DNA from: an uncultured Duncaniella sp.
GTDB lineage: Bacteria > Bacteroidota > Bacteroidia > Bacteroidales > Muribaculaceae
Assembly (NCBI GenBank): GCA_910584825.1
Contig: CAJUCI010000001.1
Location: forward strand, 124,001 to 188,000
Direction: 5' to 3'
Length of the DNA stretch: 64,000 bases
Shown: positions 16,890 to 26,719 of the stretch, piece after piece
Layout: each line of letters starts with the position of its first letter
Numbering within the stretch: position 1 is the first letter of the stretch
Made by a program: the position numbers and the translations under genes
Notes under the pieces: model-generated
Told to the model about the DNA's origin: nothing
Database searches by the model: none
What the model saw: only the letters and a program-made list of their open reading frames with translations

Positions 16890-19800
16890 TTAGAACGAAA
16901 CATTAAGACCTACGGTGTAGATGCGCGGCGAGGGATAGCGGCCGTAGTCGACACCGTTGAGGAGTGCGTCACCGTTGTGTGCGCCCACCTCGGGGTCGAG
17001 ACCCTTGTACTTGCTCCAGGTCTTGAGGTTCTGGAGGTTGCAGTACACGCGCACATTCTCGAGGAATGCCTTGCGTACTATCTTGCGGGGCAGGGTGTAG
17101 CCGACCGAGATGTTCTGCAGACGGATGAACGATGCGTCCTCGACGAGACGGTCTGACACACGCGAGTAGTTGTTGTTGGCGTCGCTCTGCTGGATGGCGG
17201 GCATGAGGGTCGAGCCGGCGTTGGTCACGTAGAGGTTGCGGTAGTCATCCTCGGGACCGTTGGGGTCGAGCAGACCAATCTGCGCATAGTTAAGAGCGTC
17301 GGTGGTGACATTGGAGTTGACACGCGGGTCCTCGATGCGGTAGCGGGTGAGGTTGAGGGCCTTGTTGCCATACGAGCCTGAGAAGAAGATGCTCAGGTCG
17401 ATACCCTTCCATGAGAAGGTGTTGCCGAAGCCGAAGGTGAACTTAGGCTCGGGGTTGCCGATAAAGGTGCAGTCCTTGTCGTCAATCACGCCGTCGCCGT
17501 TTATATCCTCATAGATATAGTCGCCAATCCAGGTCGACGAGGGGCTGATGGTGTTGCCCTTGGGGATAGCCACCTGCACGAGCTCGCCGTTCTCGTTATG
17601 ACGGTAGAAGTCGGTGGGCTTGTCGAAGCGGCCGATTACCTTGTAGCCCCAGAACTGGCCTACGGGCTGACCTTCCTTGGTCATGGTGATGTTCCAGTTG
17701 GTCGAAGCGGGCTGCATGGTGCGCACGAGTGTGGCAGTCTCGGTGTCAAGCTCGCGCACGTTGTTGCGGTTGAGCGAGAACACTACGTTGGTGGTCCACT
17801 GGAAGTCCTTGTTGGTGATGTTGGTGGTGTTAAGCGTAAGCTCTATACCCTTGTTCTCGAGCGAGCCTATGTTCTGCCAGGGGTTGGAGGGGCCGTCAGA
17901 GCCGTAGCCGACGATGTAGGCGGGCATCTGCACCTGCAGGAGCAGGTTCTTGGTGCGCTTGTAGTAGAGGTCGGCGGCAAACTCGATGCGGTTGTCGATG
18001 AAGCCGAGGTCGAGACCTACGTTGTAGGAGTAGGTAGTCTCCCACTTGAGGTCCTCATTGGGGATGTTGGCGTTCATTACGCCCTGACCCCAGGGAGTGG
18101 TCTTGAAGTTGAGAAGGCCGATTGTAGCCCACTGGTCAACGTTCTGGTTACCTGTGGCACCCCAGCCGAGACGGAGCTTGGCATTGTTCATCCACGAGAT
18201 GTCGCGGAGGAATGACTCCTGTGACGCACGCCATGCGAGGGCTACCGAGGGGAACCAGCCCCAGCGGTTTTTCTCGGTGAAGCGTGACGAACCGTCGCGA
18301 CGGATGGTGGCGGTGAGGAGGTAGCGGTCGTCATAGCTGTAGAACACGCGGCCAAACCATGAGAGAATCGAGTTGTGGAACTTCGAGCCTGTGGCGCGCG
18401 AGGTGCTGTTGTCACCTGCCGAGAGGTCAGGGGTAGTATTGGTGAGGAAGCCCGAAGCGGTGCCCACCTGCTGCTCCCAGTTGTAGTGGCTCATCTCATG
18501 ACCTATCATAGCGTTGACGCTGTGCACCTTGTTGAAAGTGGCGTTATAGGTGAGGATGTTGCGCCATGACCAGTACTTGGTCTGGACCTTTGTCCAGCGA
18601 GACGAGCGGATTTCCTGCTTCTTGATGCCGAACTTGTAGTCGGGCTGGTAGTAATAGTAGTTGTTGTAGTTCCAGTCGCCCGACACCTCGGTCTTGAGGG
18701 TGAGACCCTTGTAGAGGGTAGCCTCGAGGAATGTGTTGAAGCGGAAGTTGGTCTTGCGGTTGTTGTTGGTGATGAGTGATGCCAGACCCACGGGGTTGTC
18801 AGGCATCCAAGCGTCTTCTGGACCGTCAAATGAGCCGTCAGGCGATGTCACGGCCACTGTCGGGGGCTGCATGAGGGCGGCAAGGATGGTGTTGTTGTCG
18901 GTGCCCACCTTCTGCTTGGTCTCGGCAAACGAGAAGTTCACGCCGCCCTTGAGCCATGACTTGAGCTGTGACTCGAGGTTGGAGCGGAGCGAGAGACGGC
19001 GGAATCCTGAGCCGAGGGCTATACCGTCCTGGTTGAGATAGCCGCCCGAGAATGCATAGGTGGTCTTTTCGTTACCGCCGGCCACCGAGATGTTGTGGCT
19101 GGTCATGAAGGCGGTGCGGAACAGCTCGTCCTGCCAGTCGGTGCCGTCGCCGAGGAGTTCGGGACGCACGTAGCTGCTCGAGCTGGGGGTGATACCGAGC
19201 GATGCACGGTAGTTGTGAAGCTCGGCATACTGGCGCAGGTTGAGCATGTCATATTTGTCAGGCATCTCCTGCCAGCCCACATAGCCGTCATAGGTGATGG
19301 TGGCGTTGCCGGCCTGGCCGCGCTTGGTGGTAATCATGATGACACCGTTTGACGCACGCGAACCGTAGATAGCCGTGGCAGATGCGTCCTTGAGGATGTC
19401 CATCGACACGATGTCCGAGGGGTTGATTGTAGCGAGGGGGTTGGAGTTACCGTTGTCATCACTGCCCGAAGCCTCGATGACCACGCCGTCGATTACAAAG
19501 ATAGGCTGCGAGGTGGCGTTGAGCGAGTTGACACCGCGGATGCGGATAGTGGAGGCTGCGCCGGGAGTACCCGAGTTGGCCTGGATAGTCACACCGGCGG
19601 CACGGCCCTGGAGCACCTGGTCGATGCTGGTGGGCACTGACTTCTTGATGGCTGCGTCGCCCACTGAGGCCACGGAGCCGGTCATGTCCGAACGCTTCAT
19701 CTGGCCGTAGCCCACGACTACGACCTCGTCAAGCACCTCGGCGTTTTCTTTAAGGGTGACTGTGAGCTGGGTCTGGCCCTTGAGCTCGATGCTCTGGGTG

Positions 19801-20045
19801 GTATAGCCCACATAGCTGAACACAAGTGTTGCGTTCTTTGGTACGTTAAGCGAGAAGTTACCGTCGATATCGGTGGCTGTGCCCACGCCGGTACCTTTCT
19901 GCTGCACTGTTGCGCCGATGAGCGGGTCGCCCGCTTCATCCTGCACTGTTCCCGTCACAGTGATGTTCTGGGAGAGGGCCCATAGCGGCGTCATAAAGAC
20001 GAACATGAGCAGCATGGACCTCAGGAGGTTTACTGTGCACTTCAT
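16890..20045 (-). CDS. susC: SusC/RagA-family TonB-dependent outer-membrane transporter
   Basis: The 1051-residue protein has a signal peptide (residues 1-25), a carboxypeptidase-regulatory-like domain (about 27-105: VTGTVQDEAGDPLIGATV), then the TonB-box region and plug (DEVVVVGYGQ, SVPTSIDQVLQGRAAGV, IRIRGVNS). A 22-strand barrel ends in the terminal aromatic NVSF needed for outer-membrane insertion. No N-terminal sigma/anti-sigma interaction domain is present, so it is not the FecA-like signalling type. Substrate is inferred from the operon: xylan oligosaccharides. It is first in the operon, about 135 bases after the predicted start of transcription. Confidence 0.97.
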   Translation of the reverse strand: MKCTVNLLRSMLLMFVFMTPLWALSQNITVTGTVQDEAGDPLIGATVQQKGTGVGTATDIDGNFSLNVPKNATLVFSYVGYTTQSIELKGQTQLTVTLKENAEVLDEVVVVGYGQMKRSDMTGSVASVGDAAIKKSVPTSIDQVLQGRAAGVTIQANSGTPGAASTIRIRGVNSLNATSQPIFVIDGVVIEASGSDDNGNSNPLATINPSDIVSMDILKDASATAIYGSRASNGVIMITTKRGQAGNATITYDGYVGWQEMPDKYDMLNLRQYAELHNYRASLGITPSSSSYVRPELLGDGTDWQDELFRTAFMTSHNISVAGGNEKTTYAFSGGYLNQDGIALGSGFRRLSLRSNLESQLKSWLKGGVNFSFAETKQKVGTDNNTILAALMQPPTVAVTSPDGSFDGPEDAWMPDNPVGLASLITNNNRKTNFRFNTFLEATLYKGLTLKTEVSGDWNYNNYYYYQPDYKFGIKKQEIRSSRWTKVQTKYWSWRNILTYNATFNKVHSVNAMIGHEMSHYNWEQQVGTASGFLTNTTPDLSAGDNSTSRATGSKFHNSILSWFGRVFYSYDDRYLLTATIRRDGSSRFTEKNRWGWFPSVALAWRASQESFLRDISWMNNAKLRLGWGATGNQNVDQWATIGLLNFKTTPWGQGVMNANIPNEDLKWETTYSYNVGLDLGFIDNRIEFAADLYYKRTKNLLLQVQMPAYIVGYGSDGPSNPWQNIGSLENKGIELTLNTTNITNKDFQWTTNVVFSLNRNNVRELDTETATLVRTMQPASTNWNITMTKEGQPVGQFWGYKVIGRFDKPTDFYRHNENGELVQVAIPKGNTISPSSTWIGDYIYEDINGDGVIDDKDCTFIGNPEPKFTFGFGNTFSWKGIDLSIFFSGSYGNKALNLTRYRIEDPRVNSNVTTDALNYAQIGLLDPNGPEDDYRNLYVTNAGSTLMPAIQQSDANNNYSRVSDRLVEDASFIRLQNISVGYTLPRKIVRKAFLENVRVYCNLQNLKTWSKYKGLDPEVGAHNGDALLNGVDYGRYPSPRIYTVGLNVSF

Positions 20046-20182
20046 GAAAAATAAATTGTTGTTTTGGTGGTGTTTAAGGTGATTGTTATTGTCTAAAGGG
20101 TAATAAGGTGTACTTTAATCGTTAATAAATTAAAGGGTTAAGGTTTGAAAAATGATTTGATTTGGTAATGGTAAGATGTACG

Positions 20183-20213
20183 CAAAGGTAAACATAATTT
20201 TTTATAATCCAAT
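20183..20213 (-). promoter_or_regulatory. Promoter of the susC operon
   Basis: On the minus strand a -7 box TACCTTTG (20190-20183) has ATTG (20213-20210) 19 bases upstream, close to the Bacteroides TTTG-N19-TAnnTTTG layout. Transcription would start near 20176, giving a leader of about 130 bases before the susC ATG. The rest of 20046-20300 is AT-rich with no gene; no operator repeat was recognised. Confidence 0.7.
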
Positions 20214-20316
20214 AGTTTTTAACGGAAATGTCGATTTTTTTTGTTAAATCTTTACCTCGCCTTCAAAATGCATATAAAAGTGTCAGCAAAAAGGGTATAG
20301 TTTGCCGCGATGGCGG

Positions 20317-20347
20317 TTGGCAAAACGGCGGATTTTCCGTATCTTTG
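20317..20347 (+). promoter_or_regulatory. Promoter of the C11 peptidase gene
   Basis: TTGG (20317-20320), a 19-base spacer and TATCTTTG (20340-20347) match the Bacteroides promoter layout. It is divergent from the susC promoter about 130 bases away. Confidence 0.7.
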
Positions 20348-20404
20348 CATTGATTTTCAACAGCCCCGACACGGGCAATCAAATTAACCGGCAAAATCAA
20401 TCCA

Positions 20405-21610
20405 ATGAACAAGTATATCCTCAACCTTCTCCTCCTGCTCACCACCCTCGTGCTGTCGAGTGCCAGCTCATGCTCGCACGATGACGACGGTCCCGACAGC
20501 CCCGACGCTCCCCCGGCTACCGTGAGCCGCACTGTGCTTGTATATATGGTGGCCGACAACACACTCGGCACCAACTTCGGCAGCGACGACGAGGACATCA
20601 CCGAGATGCTCGAGGGGGTCAAGGGGGGCGCGCTCAACGGCGGACGCCTCATCGTCTACCACAACCGCCCCAAGACCGCCCAGGGCAATCCCCCGCAGAT
20701 GCTCGAGATTACCGAGCAGGGACTGAAAGTGCTCAAGACCTATCCCGACGACGCGTCAATCTACTCCGTCGACCCCGCACGCATACGCGAGGTCATGGCC
20801 GACATGAAGCGTCTCGCCCCGGCAGAGGACTACGGCCTCGTGCTCTGGAGCCACGCCAACGGATGGCTCGGCCCCACATCCCCCTCCGACGACCGCTACC
20901 GCGCCTTCGGCGACGACCGAGGCTACCATATCACCGTCCAGACCCTCGCCAAGACCCTCGAGGGTGAGCAGTTCTCGTTCATCTACTTCGACTGCTGCCT
21001 CATGGGCTGCGTTGAGGTCATCTACGAGATGCGCGGCCTCACCCCCTGCATCGTGGCCTCGCCCACCGAACTGAGCATCGACGGCATGCCCTATGACCGC
21101 AACGTGCCCGAGATGTTCCTCGCCGAGCCTGACGTGGTACAGATGGCCGAGAACACGTACAAATATTATGAGGACGACGTCAACGGCTACGACGAGGGGT
21201 GCCAGATAGCCGTCTATGACACCCGCACGCTCGACGCCCTCGCCGCCGCCACCCGCGACATCCTCGTCAACGTCAAGGAATTTCCCGAGATGGTCGACTA
21301 CATCCAACGCTACAACCGCCCCTACGAAGCCACATATATATATGACATGGACAACTACATGGAGCTGATAGCCCGTGTGGACTACCCCGAGCAGCTCGAG
21401 GCGTGGCGCAAGGCGTGGCGCAACACCGTGGTCTACGGCGCGGCCACCCGCAACGGCATCGGCGGACTCTACTTCGACCGCTACTGCGGGCTCGGAGTCA
21501 TGGCCATCGACAGCCACGCCGAGGCCACATGGCGCGGGTACAACACCCTACAGTGGTGGAAGGACGTGGCCTCGGTGGCCCCCGTGTTCAAGGCCGCCGA
21601 CCCCAAGTGA
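20405..21610 (+). CDS. Clostripain-family (C11) cysteine peptidase lipoprotein
   Basis: The 401-residue protein has a lipoprotein-like signal ending at Cys23 and the catalytic pair of peptidase family C11: His150 in LWSHANGW and Cys198 in IYFDCCLMG. C11 enzymes cleave after Arg or Lys and are widespread in gut Bacteroidales, usually on the surface or in the periplasm. It stands alone after the divergent promoter region. The C-terminal part beyond residue 300 has no recognised extra domain. It is unlikely to belong functionally to the xylan locus. Confidence 0.9.
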   Translation: MNKYILNLLLLLTTLVLSSASSCSHDDDGPDSPDAPPATVSRTVLVYMVADNTLGTNFGSDDEDITEMLEGVKGGALNGGRLIVYHNRPKTAQGNPPQMLEITEQGLKVLKTYPDDASIYSVDPARIREVMADMKRLAPAEDYGLVLWSHANGWLGPTSPSDDRYRAFGDDRGYHITVQTLAKTLEGEQFSFIYFDCCLMGCVEVIYEMRGLTPCIVASPTELSIDGMPYDRNVPEMFLAEPDVVQMAENTYKYYEDDVNGYDEGCQIAVYDTRTLDALAAATRDILVNVKEFPEMVDYIQRYNRPYEATYIYDMDNYMELIARVDYPEQLEAWRKAWRNTVVYGAATRNGIGGLYFDRYCGLGVMAIDSHAEATWRGYNTLQWWKDVASVAPVFKAADPK

Positions 21611-21638
21611 CATCGTGATTAATTAGGACACCCCACAT

Positions 21639-21659
21639 AACAATTGCGGCATAATTGTT
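21639..21659. other. Small inverted repeat between the C11 and mscS genes
   Basis: AACAATT (21639-21645) pairs with AATTGTT (21653-21659) around a 7-base loop, 16 bases before the mscS start. It could be a weak terminator or an operator; nothing decides which. Confidence 0.3.
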
Positions 21660-21674
21660 GTTATATAATCATCT

Positions 21675-22616
21675 ATGACCGACCCAATCTCTGACGCAAT
21701 CCTCGGCGCGCACGGAGGCTCAGCCCCCGACGCCGCCCAAGCCATACCCAACCCTGCCGATGAGCTGGCAGCGTTCAAGAACATGTCGCTCGACCAGATT
21801 ATCAGCACCATCGCCACCGACCTGGCCCACTTCGCCATATCGCTTGCGGCGGCGATACTCGTGTTCTACGTCGGCAAATTCATCATCAACCGCCTCTACG
21901 GCCTCACCGACCGCATCCTCCACCGCCGCAACGTCGAGGCATCCCTGGCCACATTCGTGCTCAGTTTCGTGAGGATAGTGCTCTACTTCATCCTCATCAT
22001 CACCTGCATAGGCATCATCGGCATCGAGACCACCTCGTTCCTCGCCCTGTTCGCATCGGCCGGCGTGGCCGTCGGCATGGCCCTCAGCGGCACCCTCCAG
22101 AACTTTGCCGGCGGCGTGCTCATCCTCGCCCTCAAGCCCTTCAAGGTGGGCGACTACATCGAGGCCCAGGGCTTTGCCGGAACGGTGAAGAAAATCGAGA
22201 TGTTCAACACCATCATCACCACCCCCGACTACAAGACCATCATCATACCCAACGGCGGCCTCTCCACCGGTGCCATCAACAACTCCACCACACAGCGTTA
22301 CCGCCGCGTGGAGTGGAAGATAGGCATCTCTTACGGCGACAGCGTAAGCCGTGCGCGCCAGGTGCTCATGGAGATGCTCACCACCGACCCCCGCGTGCTC
22401 AACGACCCCGCCGCCCACGACGGGCTGCCCGGCCCGGTGGTCTATCTCGCCTCGCTCGACGACTCGGCCGTGACCCTAACCATCCGCGCCTGGGTCAAGA
22501 GCGGCGACTACTGGGACGTATTCTTTGAGAAGAACGAGGAGATATACAACCACCTCCCCGAGCGCGCCGGCATCTCGTTCCCCTTCCCGCAGATGGATGT
22601 CCACGTGGTAAAGTGA
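21675..22616 (+). CDS. mscS: MscS-family mechanosensitive channel
   Basis: The 313-residue inner-membrane protein has three N-terminal hydrophobic helices. The pore helix is rich in Gly/Ala (SAGVAVGMALSGTLQNFAGG, about residues 128-147), then LKPFKVGDYI opens the beta domain of MscS channels, followed by the cytoplasmic vestibule region (IIIPNGGLSTGAINN). It releases small solutes when membrane tension rises after osmotic downshock. Length is close to the 286 residues of E. coli MscS, with an extra N-terminal segment of about 45 residues. There is no operon partner. Confidence 0.95.
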   Translation: MTDPISDAILGAHGGSAPDAAQAIPNPADELAAFKNMSLDQIISTIATDLAHFAISLAAAILVFYVGKFIINRLYGLTDRILHRRNVEASLATFVLSFVRIVLYFILIITCIGIIGIETTSFLALFASAGVAVGMALSGTLQNFAGGVLILALKPFKVGDYIEAQGFAGTVKKIEMFNTIITTPDYKTIIIPNGGLSTGAINNSTTQRYRRVEWKIGISYGDSVSRARQVLMEMLTTDPRVLNDPAAHDGLPGPVVYLASLDDSAVTLTIRAWVKSGDYWDVFFEKNEEIYNHLPERAGISFPFPQMDVHVVK

Positions 22617-22658
22617 CCTCTTAACATTATTTATAGGTCAAATTTGAGGATTTCTGTG

Positions 22659-22666
22659 TAACTTTG
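22659..22666 (+). promoter_or_regulatory. Candidate -7 box upstream of recJ
   Basis: TAACTTTG fits the consensus, but no TTTG is found at the normal spacing. It would give recJ a leader of about 205 bases. Bases 22670-22870 are C-rich and hold no gene. Confidence 0.45.
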
Positions 22667-22877
22667 CAAAAGAGGGTTAATAGGCTCGTGCCGCAACCCC
22701 CTGACCATGACACTCCACTCTCTCCTCTCCCCCTATGCTCAGGACTCTGACTTAGGGGATTAGCCGTATCATCGGCATCCAACTTCAGTGCATCACCCGC
22801 ACACCCCCCTCTCCCCCACCCCTCCGCAGCCCGCCGTGGCCGCGGCCTCCGCATGGAAAAAGAAAAAAACTACATAA

Positions 22878-24596
22878 ATGACAAGTAAATGGAATTACTG
22901 TCCTCTTACATCCGACGAGCAAGAAGCGGAATCCCGGCTGGCCCTGCGCTATTCGGGAACACCGCCCATTAGCGAGCTGCTGGCGCAACGGGGCATTTCC
23001 ACTGTGGAGGAGGCTGAGAGATTCTTTCACCCCTCGCTCAGGGATTTGCACGACCCGTTCCTTATGCCCGACATGGACAGGGCCGTTGAGCGGCTCAACC
23101 TCGCCATGGGGAGGAAGGAGAAAATAATGGTCTACGGCGACTACGACGTGGACGGCACCACTGCGGTGGCTCTCGTCTACAAGTATCTCCGCAACTATTA
23201 CTCCAACATCGAATACCACATACCCACTCGCACCGAGGACGGGTATGGCATCTCGCGCGCCACCATCGACATGGCGGCCGAAAGCGGGGTGAAACTGTTC
23301 ATAATACTCGACTGCGGCATCAAGGCCACCGACGAGGTGGCCTATGCCCGCACGCTGGGCGTCGACTTCATCATCTGCGACCACCACGTGGCCGACGATG
23401 TGCTGCCCCCCGCCGTAGCCATCCTCAACCCCAAGCTCGAAGGCTCCACCTACCCCTGCTCCCACCTCTCGGGATGCGGCGTAGGCTTCAAGCTCCTCCA
23501 GGCCTTTGCCATCTCCAACGCCCTCCCTATGGGCGACCTCGAGGGGATGCTTGACCTCGTGGCCGTCTCTATCGCCGCCGACATCGTGCCGATGGTGGGC
23601 GAGAACAGGATTCTCACCTACTACGGCCTAAAGCGTCTCAACTCCAACCCCAACATGGGCCTGCGCGCCATCATACGCATCTGCGGACTCACAGGCAAGG
23701 AGATAACCATCAGCGACGTAATCTTCAAGATAGGCCCGCGCATCAACGCCTCAGGCCGCATGCAGAGCGGCAAGGAGGCCGTCGACCTGCTCGTCAGCCG
23801 CGACTCGGCCGACGCTATGGCACGCGCCAAGGAGATTGACGGCTACAACCAGGACCGCAAAGAGCTTGACAAGCAAATTACCGACGAAGCCAACGCCATA
23901 CTCGAGGAGCGCGACGTAAGCCACTCGCGCAAAAAGTCGATAGTCATCTACAACAAGAACTGGCACAAAGGCATCATCGGCATCGTCGCCTCACGCCTCA
24001 CCGAGCTTTACTACAAGCCCACCGTCGTGCTCACCCACGCCAACGGCCTCGCCACCGGCTCGAGCCGCTCAGTGCAGGGGTTTGACGTCTACAGCGCGGT
24101 CGACTCCACCCGCGACCTGCTCGAGAACTTCGGCGGCCACACCTACGCCGTCGGCCTCTCGCTCAGAGAAGAGAACATACCCGAGTTCACCCGCCGCTTC
24201 GAGGAATACGTCAAGGCCAACATACGCACCGACCAGCTCACCCCCCAGCTCGACATCGACGCCTACCTGACCTTCAGCGAGATAACCCCCGAATTTCTCA
24301 CACTCCTGCGCAAGTTCAACCCCTTCGGCCCGGGCAACTCCAAGCCCGTCTTCTGCACCCGCCGCGTCAAGGACTTCGGCACCAGCAAACTCGTGGGCAA
24401 ACTGGGCGAGCACATCAAGCTCGAGATAGTCGACGACACATCGGGCAAAGTGTTCAACGGCATCGCCTTCAACTCAGCCGAACACTTCCCCCACATCCAC
24501 GCCGGCAAACCCTTCGACATCTGCTACACCATCGAAGAAAACAAGCGCAAAGGCTCCCACTCCGTCCAGCTGCTCGTCAAAGGCATCCTCTGTTAA
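22878..24596 (+). CDS. recJ: Single-stranded-DNA-specific 5'-3' exonuclease RecJ
   Basis: The 572-residue protein has the DHH-family phosphoesterase motifs: motif I YGDYDVDGT (Asp88, Asp90, Asp92), motif II DCGIKA near 145, and motif III CDHHV (Asp168-His169-His170). The DHHA1 domain follows, with GIIGIVASRL near 355 and GGHTYAVGLS near 420. A C-terminal OB-like region completes it. RecJ degrades single-stranded DNA 5' to 3' in recombination and repair, feeding RecF-pathway and mismatch repair. It lies upstream of recQ, its known functional partner, though a repeat-filled gap of 221 bases separates them. Confidence 0.97.
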   Translation: MTSKWNYCPLTSDEQEAESRLALRYSGTPPISELLAQRGISTVEEAERFFHPSLRDLHDPFLMPDMDRAVERLNLAMGRKEKIMVYGDYDVDGTTAVALVYKYLRNYYSNIEYHIPTRTEDGYGISRATIDMAAESGVKLFIILDCGIKATDEVAYARTLGVDFIICDHHVADDVLPPAVAILNPKLEGSTYPCSHLSGCGVGFKLLQAFAISNALPMGDLEGMLDLVAVSIAADIVPMVGENRILTYYGLKRLNSNPNMGLRAIIRICGLTGKEITISDVIFKIGPRINASGRMQSGKEAVDLLVSRDSADAMARAKEIDGYNQDRKELDKQITDEANAILEERDVSHSRKKSIVIYNKNWHKGIIGIVASRLTELYYKPTVVLTHANGLATGSSRSVQGFDVYSAVDSTRDLLENFGGHTYAVGLSLREENIPEFTRRFEEYVKANIRTDQLTPQLDIDAYLTFSEITPEFLTLLRKFNPFGPGNSKPVFCTRRVKDFGTSKLVGKLGEHIKLEIVDDTSGKVFNGIAFNSAEHFPHIHAGKPFDICYTIEENKRKGSHSVQLLVKGILC

Positions 24597-24650
24597 TGTA
24601 GCGACAGTCGTAGCCACGGCTCTAACCGTAGGTTAAAAGCCACGGCTTGC

Positions 24651-24690
24651 CCTGTAGGAGCGACGGCTTTAGCCGTCGATATGACACGAC
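24651..24690. repeat. REP-like repeat, family B (copy 1)
   Basis: TGTAGGAGCGACGGCTTTAG followed by CCGTCGATATGACACGAC contains the small palindrome GACGGCT-TT-AGCCGTC. Nearly the same sequence occurs at 26751-26791, and inverted at 26835-26865, so copies flank recQ on both sides. Confidence 0.85.
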
Positions 24691-24719
24691 ATATCTCGCA
24701 GACAATTGATTGAAACGCA

Positions 24720-24820
24720 CCCTAATAAGCAATTACTAATTAATAATTGCTAATTACTAATTGCCCAAAGATTACTAATTACTAATTGCTAATTGCTAAT
24801 TGCCCAAAGATTACTAATTG
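24720..24820. repeat. Short-word tandem repeat, family C (copy 1)
   Basis: ATTACTAATT, GCTAATT and TTGCCCAAAG words are repeated in tandem, with two copies of TAATTGCCCAAAGATTACTAAT. The same words, arranged as an inverted pair, occur at 62481-62605. The last word supplies the TTG used as the recQ start. Confidence 0.85.
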
Positions 24821-26719
24821 TACCAGGTACTAAAGCGTTTCTGGGGCTACGACACATTCCGCCCCATGCAGGAGGAAATCATCAGCTCGGTACTCGCCGG
24901 GCATGACACCCTCGGACTGCTCCCCACCGGGGGCGGCAAGAGCCTCACGTTCCAGGTACCCGCCATGATGCTCGACGGCGTCACCCTCGTCGTCACCCCC
25001 CTCATCTCCCTCATGAAAGACCAGGTCGACAACCTCGCCGACCGGGGCATACGCGCCGTACTCTTCCACTCAGGCCTCACCCCGCGCGAGAAAGACCTCG
25101 CCATGACCCGTTGCCGCCTCGGCAAAGCCAAGATAGCCTACCTCTCCCCCGAACGCCTCCAGAACGAACGCTTCCTCGCCGAACTCCGCACCCTCACCGT
25201 CTCCCTCCTCGTCGTCGACGAAGCCCACTGCATCTCACAGTGGGGCTACGACTTCCGCCCCTCCTACCTCCGCATCGCCTCACTGCGCCGCATCGTCGGC
25301 CCCGACGTGCCCGTGCTCGCGCTCACAGCATCCGCCACCCCCGAAGTCACCGCCGACATCATGCGCCACCTCGGGTTTCGCGCCCCCCGCGTCTACGCCA
25401 AAAGCTTCACACGCGAAAACCTCAGCTACATAGTCCGTTACGCCGACGTCAAAGAGCCGATGCTCCTCAGAATCATGCTCAACACCACAGGCAGCTCCAT
25501 CGTCTACGTCCGCTCCCGCCGCCGCACCCGCGAACTCGCCGCACTCCTCGCCGACTCAGGCATCTCGGCCGAAGCCTACCACGCCGGACTCCCCCCCGAG
25601 GACAAAGAAGAGCGACAAGACCGCTGGAAGCGCGGCGACGTGCGCGTGATGGTAGCCACCAACGCCTTCGGCATGGGCATCGACAAACCCGACGTGCGCC
25701 TCGTCGTACACTACGACCTCCCCCCATCGCTCGAAGAATACTACCAGGAAGCAGGGCGCGGCGGACGCGACGGCAAAGAATCACTGGCCGTCGTCATCGC
25801 CGGACGCAGCGACAAAGCCCTCCTCACACGCCGCGTCAACGAAAGCTTCCCGCCCAAAGACTACATAGGCCACGTCTACGAAATGGCCGGCAACTTCCTC
25901 AACGTAGCCGTAGGCGAAGGCTACGGCATGGTCTACGAGTTCAACTTCACCCTCTTCTGCGACACATTCAGCCTCCCCCCCGTCACCGCCCGCAGCGCAT
26001 TGCAGATACTCACCCGCGCCGGCTACGTCGAATACATCGAAGAGACCACCTCACGCTCCCGTCTGATGGTGATAATGAAGCGCGACGAGCTCTACTCACT
26101 CCGCACCGACGCCGACGCCGAAGAAGTGCTCCAGTGCGTCATGCGCCTCTACACAGGCATCTTCGCCGACTACGTCTACATCAGCGAGCTCACCATAGCC
26201 GAAAGGCTCAGAATGTCATCCGAACAGGTCTACAACTCCCTCCTACAGCTGTCGCGCCTCCACGCCATCCACTACATCCCGCGCGCCACCACCCCCTACC
26301 TCATCTTCACCACCTCGCGCGAAGAAGCCCGCCACCTCATCATCCCCCTCGAAGTCTACGAGCGTCAGCGCGAACGCATGGAGCAGCGCGTCAGAGCCAT
26401 GAAAGACTTCGTGTTCGACTCCACCGAATGCCGCGCCAACACCCTCCTGCGCTACTTCGGCGAAACCCCCGCCGCCCCCTGCGGCAAATGCGACGTATGC
26501 CGCACGCGCCTCCGAGCCGAGCGCGCCCGCGCTCAGGAAGACGACCTCAACAAAAGCATCATCCACCAAGCCACGCGCCCCGGCGGCATCGAACTCACCG
26601 AAGCCGTCTCAACCCTCGGCCCCCACTACGGCCACGACACCGTCACCGCCGCCATCCGTTACCTCCTCGACCACGGCACCCTCACCCTCAACCAAGGCAC
26701 CCTCCACCACACCCTGTAG
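24818..26719 (+). CDS. recQ: ATP-dependent DNA helicase RecQ
   Basis: The 633-residue protein has the RecQ helicase core: the family motif 0 segment GYDTFRPMQ, Walker A TGGGKS (Lys41), the DEAH box 134-137, and QEAGRGGRDG near residue 310. A RecQ zinc-binding cluster (CRANTLLRYFG..., four Cys at about 528-552) and a winged-helix region follow. It ends without an obvious HRDC domain. RecQ unwinds duplex and branched DNA 3' to 5' in recombination and fork repair. The start is a TTG, because an in-frame stop (24815-24817) lies directly before it and the family motif begins only a few residues later. Start and stop codons both lie in repeat sequence (families C and B). Confidence 0.95.
   Translation: MYQVLKRFWGYDTFRPMQEEIISSVLAGHDTLGLLPTGGGKSLTFQVPAMMLDGVTLVVTPLISLMKDQVDNLADRGIRAVLFHSGLTPREKDLAMTRCRLGKAKIAYLSPERLQNERFLAELRTLTVSLLVVDEAHCISQWGYDFRPSYLRIASLRRIVGPDVPVLALTASATPEVTADIMRHLGFRAPRVYAKSFTRENLSYIVRYADVKEPMLLRIMLNTTGSSIVYVRSRRRTRELAALLADSGISAEAYHAGLPPEDKEERQDRWKRGDVRVMVATNAFGMGIDKPDVRLVVHYDLPPSLEEYYQEAGRGGRDGKESLAVVIAGRSDKALLTRRVNESFPPKDYIGHVYEMAGNFLNVAVGEGYGMVYEFNFTLFCDTFSLPPVTARSALQILTRAGYVEYIEETTSRSRLMVIMKRDELYSLRTDADAEEVLQCVMRLYTGIFADYVYISELTIAERLRMSSEQVYNSLLQLSRLHAIHYIPRATTPYLIFTTSREEARHLIIPLEVYERQRERMEQRVRAMKDFVFDSTECRANTLLRYFGETPAAPCGKCDVCRTRLRAERARAQEDDLNKSIIHQATRPGGIELTEAVSTLGPHYGHDTVTAAIRYLLDHGTLTLNQGTLHHTL

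Noticed and set aside
20046..20404. Search for a hybrid two-component or ECF sigma regulator gene or binding repeat next to susC
   Set aside because: No open frame or clear direct or inverted operator repeat is present in the divergent region.
24720..24820. CRISPR-like appearance of repeated words before recQ (and at 36754-37006 and 62481-62605)
   Set aside because: The words are 6-12 bases long, run directly into each other and are matched by inverted copies. There are no unique spacers of constant length and no cas genes.
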